Assembly: GCF_902806685.2 (NCBI RefSeq)
Contig: NC_048545.1
Location: forward strand, 2,505,001 to 2,569,000
DNA length: 64,000 nt
Reading direction: 5' to 3'
From: Maniola hyperantus
Lineage: Eukaryota; Arthropoda; Insecta; Lepidoptera; Nymphalidae
In this document: piece by piece, positions 14,501 through 26,500 of the stretch
Layout of the letters: each line of letters opens with the position of its first letter
Numbering within the stretch: the stretch's first letter is position 1
The notes under the pieces: generated by a model
Told to the model about the DNA's origin: nothing
Databases searched by the model: none
What the model saw: only the letters and a program-made list of their open reading frames with translations
Translations under genes and position numbers: made by a program

Positions 14501-17500
14501 CCTCTCCGCCTCGTAGTTAATAAGCAGCCTCTAAAGACCGACAACGTGCCTCACAATGACCTTGTCAGCAACACTCACCGCATCGAGCAAGTCAGCGTAC
14601 AGCTCATGGTCGGCGTAGGGTAAAGGCGCCCACGACAGCGCCTCGCGCGCGTACTCCTCTTGCTCCCGGCGCATGGTGGCCGCGGTCACTGCTGCCTGCA
14701 CCCTCTCCGCCGCATAGTTGATGAGCAACCTCTCGAGGCCGTTGTGAGCTAATGATTCCAGACCGTACACGTCTAGTATGCCTAGCGAACGCCGCGCTCC
14801 GACCACTGCCGGCTGTGAAATGGTATACCATAGCGTTACGGATAATTTTTAAGTCCTTTTTTCAATGAATACTTTTGCTAACATAATAATTTACTTTCTG
14901 ATGTGAAAATTCGATACTATAACATAGCTTACAAACCACCCAAATTTTAATTTCGAAAACTTAGGTGTAAGAACATACGAAAACAATTGGTCCAGGAGGA
15001 ACCATCAAGTGAATGACAAAATTCATATGAAATTTAGAATCCCGAAAACAGTGAAAAAGTCCTAATAGGCATAATGCCTACTTGTGAAATCAGCTACTGT
15101 TTATCAAACGTCAAAACGCTCGCTTAGAAAGAGAGCTTGTATGAAATACATAGATGTGACGTAATTTGACGTACTCTTTTAGTTAAAACGATAATTTAAA
15201 ATGTTTATCAAACTTAAAACTACCAGCGGACGTGGACTTTACGACTATTGAAAGATCTTCTATCTAATAATTCCTAACAAATAATTCATATTTGACATAC
15301 AGTGCGACAAGGCTATCTTGGCGCGTGGTGAAAATCGGAACTAACGTTGCCGTCAAGTGTCCCCCTTGTTCTTGTTTGAATATTCTAAGCCTTTGTTCTC
15401 CAACAGCGCCCCCCTGTCAATGTCATTCAAATGCCAAGAGAGCCTTGTCGCACTGTAATGCATTAGGCATCATTCCAATTAGGTAACTTTAAAGTATCAA
15501 ATAATGCAATATGTACCTTAAGTGCATCGTTAACCGCGTTAACAAGCCATGTAAACAATCTGGAATACAGCGCGCACAGTAAACGATCTCTAAGTGCACA
15601 AGCCCACTCTGCGCCCGCGCCGCCATTGCTCTCCGAGCCGGCCTCCGAGCTGCACTCCTCTTCCACAGAACACGACTCATCTGTGCAGAAACAACGGCAA
15701 ATCACACCACCAATTTTAGTAGCTCAAGTTTTTGGATGGGCTCGAAGAAATACTGCAAATTCTTACATCATTTGTACATTTTGCAAGGAACCGATACGCA
15801 CTACCTAACTTAACAATTCGTTTATTGGCAATAAGGACGATGGCTACTAGTCAAATCAGCAACTTTTTATCAAACTTTAAAACGCTCGCTTGTATCAAAT
15901 ACAAAGACATGATAAATTTATATGATATCATAAACATTTGACGTAATTTGATGTACTTTTTTAGTTAAGGTGATTTGATAGACCCAGCCACGAAAATTCA
16001 AATATTAGTTAGTTTTTCGAAAATAGTAGACTAATCATAAATCGAAGGCTTATGGTAATGAGTTTTTCCATAAAACTTTGGTCAAAAATACTCATTTATT
16101 TCATATTTGTGCAAATCTGGGAAAATTCAGAAAATTATCTTTTAGGAACAAATATGAAGTAAATCAGTATTTTTGACCAAAGTTTTATGGAAAAACATGT
16201 AGATGCATAAATGTTATGCGCGCAAAACTCATAACCATAAGCCTTCGATGTATGATTAGTCTACTATTTTCGAAAAACTTCGCGGCTGGGTCTATCAAAT
16301 CAAATTTAAATCATCAAATCAAAAAAAATTGTCAGTTTAAAATGGTTAGCAAACTTAAAACTAGCAGCAAATGTAAATTTTGCGAATTTTAGAAATAGGC
16401 ATCATCCCCATTGTGTAAGTTTTTATAAGTTCCGAGAAGACATATTGAATTGAACATCTGACTGACGCTAGAGCTCAACGAACGTTGCATAAGTAGACCA
16501 TCCGAGTTTTGCACACTGTACATAGCGGGTTTATAAAATACTAAATCACTAAAACTACAAAATGAGGCAAATCGTTATTGGTATTGGATTGTGTTTAGGT
16601 AGTACAACAATAATGCTAAGTTTTTGGTAGCATTCTGCTTACACTCTGTATGACCGAAAGGTGGTCCGATGTTTGCACTGGCAAGTGGTCGAACGTACTC
16701 CTCTAACTTATTGGATAGGAAAGAGACAGATAGCTCACCAGGTGGCACGTCGTCGTGTGGCGGCGCCGCACCCAACGCTAGCACCAGCGCGTCCGCCTCC
16801 ACACCGACGAGCGCGCACGCCTCGCGCAGCTCTGCGGAACACGTTGCGTGCTCGTTATGACGTACAAAGTGCAATTGATATTTTATGATGTTGATTAGGG
16901 ATTTTAAAATTCTGCGGCAATTCTTAGTTTTATTGAGATCAATAGTATCCATGCCAATCTCCAGGTAGTGTTTATTTTATTTTTAACCGACTAAAAAAGG
17001 TGGAGGTTCTCAATAGACAACTCTTGGACCTAGAAAACTGAAATTTTGCACAGCTTTATAATGAAGTCAACTAGTATTTTGCTCGCTGCTCGAGCTGCTA
17101 AAGCAGCTCTCGAGGTCTATAATGGCCATTTTGAATAATAAAAAATTTTGTATGAAAAAATAAATTCCGCCATTTTGAATTTTTTTTCCATCCAACGAGT
17201 AGACCTTCGGACCCTGATCATCTCTTGCCAAGAAACCACTCTTCCATCTGTCATACCCTCCGAGATGGACGCCGATGAAATTTGTATGGCGGCCATCTTT
17301 TTTTCGGAATTTTAAATTTTTTTTCCAATTTTTGGCAATTGGATGAGGTTTCGAATGACATTTGGTCGAGCACCTCCCACCTATCTTCGATACCTAAAGC
17401 GTGCCCTTCACCCGTCTCCGAAATCCTCAATCATCAGCTCTCTCCATATGTTGCCCTAAAGGAATCTTTGTTTTCTATATGAAACCGTAAGTGAAAAAAA

Positions 17501-20500
17501 AAAGTTTCATACAAAATTTTACAGGAGGGAATTTTTTGAAAATCTCGGCCGCCATCTTGTTTTTCCAATTTTTTTTACATTTTCTAAAAATCGTTTACTA
17601 ACATCTACAAGAGCTGCAAGTTTAAACAAAATCGGTTGGAAAACAAAAAAGTTACAAAAGTCAGGTCGGCCGCCATCTTGTTTTTTTGAAATGTCATAAT
17701 TTTTCCTTACTCAAATCCTACTCCTGAACATATCTCCCATACATATTTATATCATTTTCTGTCTCTTTCTAGGAGAACAATTATGTCAATGAGTGAGTCC
17801 GCGGAAAAAATAAATTCCGCCATTTTGAATTTTTTTTCAAATCATCAAATAGACCTTCGGATCCTGATCATCTTTTGCCAAGAAACCACTCTTCCATCTT
17901 TCATACCCTCCGAGATGGACGCGGATGAAATTTGTATGGCGGCCATCTTTTTTTCGGAATTTAAAAAAAAAATTCAAATTTTTGGCAATTGGACGAGGTT
18001 TCGAATGACATTTGGTCGAGCACCTCCCACCTATCTTCGATACCTCAAGCGTGCCCTTCACCCGTCTCCGAAATCCTCAATCATCAGCTCCCTCCATATG
18101 TGGCCCTAAAGGAATCTTTGTCTTCTATATGAAACCACAAGTGAAAAAAAAAAGTTTCATACAAAATTTCACAGGAGGAAATTTTTTGAAAATCTCGGCC
18201 GCCATCTTGTTTTTCCAATTTTTTTCACTTTTTCTAAAAACCGTTTACTAATATCTGCAAGACCTGCAAGTTGTAACAAAATCGGTTGGAAAACAAAAAA
18301 GTTACAAAAGTCAGGTCGGCCGCCATCTTGTTTTTCTGAAATGTCATAATTTTTCCCTAGTCGAATCCCACTTCTGAACATATCTCCCATACATTATTAT
18401 ATCATTTTCTGTCTCTTTCTAGGAGAACAATTATGTCAATGAGTCAGTCAGTGAGTGAGTGAGTGAGTGGTAATTGAGCTATATATAGTATAACTAGTAT
18501 TTTGCTCGCTGCTCGAGCTGCTAAAGCAGCTCTCGAGGTCTATAATGGCCATTTTGAACAATTTAAAAAAAGTCATACATTTTCTATGAAAAAAAAATCC
18601 GCCATTTTGAATTTTTTTTCCATCCATCGAGTAGACCTTTGGATCCTGATCATCTTTTGCCAAGAAACCACTCTTCCATCTTTCATACCCTCCGAGATGG
18701 ACGCTGATGAAATTTGTATGGCGGCCATCTTTTTTTCGGAATTTTGAATTTTTTTCCAAATTTTTGGCAATTGGATGAGGTTTCGAATGACATTTGGTCG
18801 AGCACCTCCTACCTATCTTCAATACCTTCAGCGTGCCCTTCACCCGTCTCCGAAATCCTCAATCATCAGCTCCCTCCATATGTTGCCCTAAAGGAATCTT
18901 TGTCTTCTGTACGAAAGTATTAGTGAAAAAAAATAGTTTCATACAAAATTTTACAGGAGGAAATTTTTTGAAAATCTCGGCCGCCATCTTGTTTTTCCAA
19001 TTTTTTTTAATTTTTCTAAAAATCGTTTGCTAATACCTAAAATAACTGCAAGTGTAAACGAAATCGGTTGAAAAACAAAAAAGTTACAAAAGTCACGTCG
19101 GCCGCCATCTTGTTTTTCTGAAATGTCATAATTTTTCCCTACTCGAATCCCACTCCTGAACATATCTCCCATACATTATTATATCATTTTCTGTCTCTTT
19201 CTAGGAGAACAATTATGTCAATGAGTGAGTCCGCGGAAAAAATAAATTCCGCCATTTTGAATTTTTTTTCAAGTCATCAAATAGACCTTCGGATCCTGAT
19301 CATCTTTTGCCAAGAAACCACTCTTCCATCTTTCATGCCCTCCGAGCTGGACGCCGATGAAATTTGTATGGCGGCCATCTTTTTTTCGGAATTTTAAAAA
19401 AAATTTCAAATTTTTGGCAATTGGACGAGGTTTCGAATGACATTTGGTCGAGCACCTCCCACCTATCTTCAATACCTCGAGCGTGCCCTTCACCCGTCTC
19501 CGAAATCCTCAATCATCAGCTACCTCCATCTGTTGCCCTAAAGGAATCTTTATCTTCTATATGAAACCATAAGTGAAAAAAATAAGTTTCATACAAAATT
19601 TTACAGGAGGAAATTTTTTGAAAATCTCGGCCGCCATCTTGTTTTTCCAATTTTTTTTCACTTTTTCTAAAAATCGTTTACTAATATCTTCAATAGTTGC
19701 AAGTTGTAACAAAATCGGTTGGAAAACAAAAAAGTTACAAAAGTCAGGTCGGCCGCCATCTTGTTTTTCTGAAATGTCATAATTTTTCCCTAGTCGAATC
19801 CCACTCCTGAACATATCTCCCATACATAATTATATCATTTTCTGTCTCTTTCTAGGAGAACAATTATGTCAATCAGTGAGTGAGTGGTAATTGAGCTATA
19901 TATAGTATAATTGCCGGATTTTTTGAAACCCTTAACACTCCCATCCCCAACAAACTTAGTGAAGTATATCTCACCGTACTCATGCTGCAATCTCGTGCCA
20001 ATAGAGCCGTCGATGTTGTGCTGCGGCTCAAACTGCACGTTGCCCAGCTTCAGCAGGAACGCCAACACTCGCAGCACGGCGCCGCACTGCGCCGCGCTAA
20101 ACCCCAGCGCTCCCATCGCGGCCTGGACCAAACTTATTGGATCAGATCTTAAGCAGGCTATTCACACACCTGCCGTAAGAGCAATCTAAGTCTCACGGCG
20201 TTAGGGGTAATTTTTCTTTACACACATACCTGTCGTACAGTGTGAGGATAAACAACCCGCGGTATTCACGTGTGTTTAGAATGGTGGCAGTATTATTGAG
20301 AACCCCAAAGGAAAAAAGAAGATTGAAAAATGGCCCCAATCGCCCAATACACAGGATCGTATGGCAGGGCGGCAGAGACGAACTAAGGAACTAGGAAGGT
20401 TTTGCACTTCTGCCACCCTGCTGTAAGGAAAATCTCGAAAATTGCCCCTGCTTGCCTGAACACATAACAATTAAGAAGGCGATTTGGGGTCAAATGCCTT

Positions 20501-23500
20501 AAGATTGCCCTGCGGCAGGTGTGTAAGGCGTTATCGGATTAAAGGCATGATTGTGCCCTTAAATGTGCAGTACTTGAAAAAATATTGACTCAGACCATGA
20601 TTTATCACCTCATACTCTGCCTCCTACAGTGCGACAAGGATTAGCGTGTGGTAAAAATCGGAACTAACGTTGCTATCAAGTGTCCCCTTTGTTCTTGTTT
20701 GAATATTCTAAGCCTTTGTTCTCCAACAGCGACTCCCTGTCAATGTCGTTCAAGTGCCAAGAGAGCCTTGTCGCACTGTACATTGGACACCGCACGTCTT
20801 CGTAGAGTCGCTTTATAGACTGAATAGGCAATTTTACACGCAAGTATCCAATCTCATTTAGTATACCTTGGTAAACGCGAAGTGGTCTCGATCAGCCTGC
20901 GGTGCTCGAGGTCCGGGCGGGGGCTGCGGGGGCGCGCGGCGCGGGGAGGCGCTGCCGCCCGCCGCCACCGAGCTGCCCGCGCATGCCGCGCAGCCCGCAC
21001 ACCCCGCGCCGCCAGCGCCCGCCCCCGCGCCCGCGCACCCGCCCTCTGCGCACGTGGCCCCGCCGCGCAGCACGCGGTACTGCTCCCATGAACGTTGCAG
21101 CTTTAACCGCTCTATGGACAACGTTCAGCACTGTTACTTCTGGGGTTTTTGAGAAGTTTCAAGAGAAACGCAGTTACACCGTTACAAGTTATATTTCACA
21201 CTAACTCACGCTTCGCGCGAGTGCAAACGCGGACCTTGCTTTTTCCTCTACCCACATCTTATAACAAGCACATAGCACAAAATCGTTGGATTTAGAAATT
21301 ACTAGCTTATGCTCGCGACTTCGTCCGCGTGGACTACACGAATTTCAAACCCATATTTCACCTCCTTAGGGGTTGGATTTTCAAAAATCCTTTCTTAGCG
21401 GGTGCCTACGTCATAACAGCTATCTGCATGCAAAATTTCAGCACGATCCGCCCAGTAGTTTGGGCTGTACGTTGATAGATCAGTCAGTCAGTCAGTCAGT
21501 CACCTTTTCCTTTTATATATTTAGATACGTAAACCTATCTCGTATAACAGCAACAAACACGTTTCATGACAAAGATGCGTATATTTGGGTGTAAAAATCA
21601 TCCTAATTAGACTGCATGAAAGAATTCATATCACGTATACGGTAGGTATATGCAAGGACGTAGGTATTCAACTATAACTTCCTTGTAAAAATGTGATAAG
21701 TTGTAAACAATGTACCTAATATAAAATCAGCAGCAAGCACCTTACTCGTACGTTTCATGACACCGTATATTTATTTGGGTGTAAAAATCATCCTGATTAG
21801 TCTACAGTAAGAAAAACGTCCTATACCATACTCCATACAGTCATCAAACGCAAAGTCGTGAAACTTGGCTCACCGTTAAAAACCATCGATTTTTTTTGTA
21901 AAGATTTTTTATTTGAATGCATGAGCTCCTTATGTCAATACAAAAAAAATAAAAACCGACTTCGATACACAAACACTAAAAATTGAAAAATAATTTAATT
22001 TATTACCGAATATATTATGCATACAAGAGTTAATATAGTTCCATAATAATACTTTTTGGTGCCGGTGCCAATTAGCTTTAGCTGCGCGAATCGTCTAGAC
22101 TTCATATTTTTATGAGACTCCACAATGGCACCTCATTGGCACCGACCCCAAAAAATATTATTATGGAACTATATTAACTTTTGTATACATAATATATTCG
22201 GTAATAAATTAAATTATTTTTCAATTTTTAGTGTTTGTGTATCGAAGTCGGTTTTTATTTTCTTTGTAAAAAAATTATATTTCACAATTTTTAGTGGTCC
22301 CATGGAATTATGCTATGACTGGTTAAAAATCTACTGTTTACTAAGCTATTACACTGATCGCGAGCAATTTACTCTTCTCCGTTGAGGAGTTCCAGTATCT
22401 ATCTTCGAAGATGTTCATCGTTCTTCACCAAATTTAAATGGGACCAACTTTGAAGTATACCCTTTTAAACAAAAAAAGAATTTTCAAAATCGGTCCAGGC
22501 GTCTTCGAGTAATCGGGGAACATACATAAAAAATAAAAAAATAAAATAAAAAAAGATTCCGACGAATTGAGAACCTCCTCCTTTTTTTGAAGTCGGTTAA
22601 AAAATAACTCACTAAGTAAATGTGCGTCTGCGCCGGCCAGCAACTGATACAGCACATGAAAGTTTCTCTCGCCCTCCGCCACACAACACACGCGCTCCTG
22701 AAATATGAAATAACATTATTGGGATACTGTCAGCGCCTTACAATGGGCCACTAATGGGCAACCTTTTCACAGCCCATACAAATCACGTTTGTGGAGGGAG
22801 CTCCCTTTGAATATGTTTTATTTTAATTTAATTATTTATTTTTAAAGTAGTAACTAAATATTCTGTGAATATTTCAAGCGTCTACATGTTGCCGTTATTA
22901 ATATCGAGCAAAAACGATCATAAAAATCACGTTTGTTGTATGGGAGCCCCCTTTAATATTTATTTTATTCTGTTTTTTAGTATTTCTTGTTATAGCAGCG
23001 ACAGAAATACATCATCTGTGAAAATTTCAACTGTCTGACTATCACGGTTCATGAGATACAGCCTGGTGATAGACGGACAGACGGACGGACAGCGGAGACT
23101 TAGTAATAGGGTCCCGTTTTACCCTTTGGGTACGGATTTACGGAACCCTAAAAATACCAATATCTTTTTTTGTCAATTGGTGTTAACAAATAAATTGACG
23201 TCACTATGACGTCAATTATTAATTACGTAAATTTAAAACGAATCCACTACGAGCAACACGACTACGAGGCTACGAGGGTTCCAAATGCGATGGCAAGTGA
23301 TGATGCAGCCTAAGACGGGACGCGCTTGCCTAGAAGATGCTTATTCACTCTTGACTTGGAAGGCACTTAAAAGTATTCATTTTGCACAAAAGGTTTCTAC
23401 TTTGAATTTGACTTTAATCCAGCAAAAATTTCAATACACATAATTAAATGTTATTTACCTTCTCCAAAAGATCTGCATGCAATAAACGAAACAAAATTTT

Positions 23501-26500
23501 ATTCACGATATTATTAATAGTCAAAAATTGATAGGCATTTTGTACTCATTCATATTCGATTCGTAATTGTTTTCGTGAAAATATGATATGTTACGCTTGT
23601 GCACTCATTTGATTCGTGTAATATACGGACCAGTCAGAACACGAATCAGATGAGTACACAAGCGTACATACATTTTATATGACGGTCACTTCGAATCGTA
23701 TTTTAGGAAAACGAATACAAATGAGTGCACAAACGCCTTAACACTATCAAATCGGAAAGTACTTACAGTGAGTGATATGACCTCCTACGGGCTCTCCTTT
23801 GAAATCAAACTCGATGTCTAGCAGTTTTCCCTGAAAAAAAAAAGATATATTCTCAAAGGTGTATGAAGTCTGCCAATCCGCACTTGGCCAGCGTTATGGT
23901 CTATGACCAAACTCTTCTCACCCGTGCTCAGTAGTGAACCGGCAATGGGTTGATGATGATGATGATCATAATAAAAACCCGTTTTGTTTTTAGTGTAACA
24001 AGTCTACAGTTCTTATATTTTTCCAAGATCGCGAGGCATTGCACGCTAAGTACGACTGCAATGCACACTTGCACAAAGGCGGCTTACTAAAATATGCAAA
24101 TGTATTTATTTATTTATTTATTTATTTTACACTTTATTGCACACAACACAAAGTAAACATTGAAAAAACACAATACAGGATCTTAATCTAATAGCTGTAG
24201 CATGCAAAGGCGGCCTTATCGCTAAAGCGATATAGCAAATGTCTATAAGATCCGAGAACTTAATGTAATGTCGATGTATTCTAATTTATTCAAGGAATCC
24301 CGAACGATCCCGTATAAAATCTACTATCGAAATTCCAAGAAATCTGGAAAATTACAAGTGTCTGAATTCGGAATGTAGGAGTGCTTTTGCCAAAATTCAT
24401 CATTATCATCATCATCATCAACTGATAAACTTCCACTGCTGGACATAATGTCTCTTGTAGCGACTTCCACACGCCACGGTCTTGCCCCGCTTGAATCTAG
24501 CGGCTCTATGCAACTCGTTTAATGTCGTCTGTCCTACGTCCACCGAGTTGAGGGTCTTCTAAATTTCGGGTGCGAGGTCGCCATTCCAGCTCCTAGGAAT
24601 CCCCACATATTTCTAACTATGTGGCCTGCCCTTATGGGCATCACTTCCTCAAGACTTTCCCACTTCAATCATTCAATGGACTCTTTTAATCAATGGACAG
24701 TTCTGTAAAATGTAGTCACAGATACTTACGAATCTGCTCGCGTTATGGTTCCGTGCGGTGGCGGCATTGCCAAAGGCCTCGAGTAACGTCCCCGCTGCCG
24801 CCAGGGCTCCGCCCCCGCCGCCACCCGCCACCACGGCACATTGCAGGCACACCCGTGCCGCTTCTGTCTTACCCGCACCACTCTCACCTGCGTGAAAACC
24901 CAACATTTTTCAGGGTAATGGGTCTGGCCATAAATCTGTATAATGTAAAATCTTAAATCTTGGAACAGCTTTCTAATCCATACTAATGATTTATGCTTTA
25001 TGAATGCCAAAGTGTGTCTACTAGCTTTTCACGGTTCACCTGTTTAACTGATTTTGATGTTTGGTAAAAAGAATAGCTTGCGTCCCTACTTTTTGCCCCG
25101 GAAAATCAAAGAGTTCATACGGTATTTTTTAAGGCTCATCCGTTCAAACAATTTTGACGTTTGGTGCAGAGATAGCTTGCATCCCAGGGACTGACAAGCT
25201 ACTTTTAGGCCTGGAAAAGCTAAGACTTCCTACGGGATTTTTTAAACTTGACGCGGCCGAAGCTTCGGACAATTTATTGAGTATATAAAACATACCTGTT
25301 ATGACTATACATTGATTTTCGTTTCTATCACGAACCCAGCGGTAGGCAGTAGCGGTTATGGCGTATCTGTAAGCGATAATAAATACATATGGCCCTTATT
25401 TCAATCAAATATAATATGACGTATAGTATGCAGTCGTGAGGAAGGAGGTGTGTAGCCACTAGCCAGACAATTCTTTGAGTCCCAGGAATACCTCTCAATA
25501 AAACTTAGATGCCAGTTTCACTTTTAGAACTTACTAGCTGATGCCCGCGACTTCGTCCGCGTGGAAATAGGTTAGAAACGGAATCGCTTCGTACATGTCG
25601 TTGGGTACTCACAAATGCGGCGGCAGGAGGTAGGGCGGGCGCGCGAGGTAGGTGCGCACCAGCTCTGCAGAGTAGAGCGGCAGCGCGCGGCACGGGTTCA
25701 CCGACACCAGCGCGTTGCCCACGTACGTCTGTACAAATAAAACACATTCAAATCGTCATGCGTCGTGACAGGGTAGTTGACTTGTCTTAAGGGCTTAGAT
25801 CAAGCAAGATCTTTTACCTGGGCCATATTTTGCGACACGATAGGTACCGCCTGCTGCAGATAATTATGATAGATAAAATAGCTGGGAAAAGAGGGGTGGG
25901 AAGAAGGAAGAAGTCATGGCTACATCAGGGAGTGGACTGGCATAAAACAGTTGGAGAACTATTCTGCTTAGCCATGGACAAGGAGAAGTTTAAACAACTG
26001 ACTATTGACCTTCAGTAATGGAGAGGCACTAGACGAAGAAAAAGGGCTTACGGGATGGTTAAGCAAGTAGTTTTGTTGCTTGATGCGCCTGTCAAGCAGC
26101 AAGAGGCACTTTTCTTATTTTGTATGTGATCGTCTTACTTATAAGTAGTCCAGAGGTGGTCAAAGTGATTTTTATCAAAATACAACGGCGATTTTATTTT
26201 CCAAAGTTCTGGGGCGTCTTGGTATAGTGAAATGAGTAATAAAACCTTTTTTCTGCTCCATTGTTCGCTACTGTAATTTTCGCTGTTGTCGCAAAAGCGT
26301 CGACGTCCGCCATATCTGACAGTTGACGCGCGATTGCTTGATCAAGCCGACGCGAACTGTCATCAAGCAGCCTGATGCGAATGTCAAGCAGCTTGATTAA
26401 ACTGCACTTTTCTCATAATATGTCGAACACTATCCGAACGTCGCGTCGTCGCGTCAAGCAAAAATATAAAATCGCATCAATCACGTAAATGCTTGACTCA

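Noticed and set aside
17282..19823. Many 60-130-codon frames on both strands
   Set aside because: They recur identically in each copy of the intronic tandem repeat and match no family.
20858..21204. Several long Arg/Pro/Ala-rich frames on both strands
   Set aside because: They are shadows of the GC-rich myosin exon 20867-21111; only one frame continues the motor domain.
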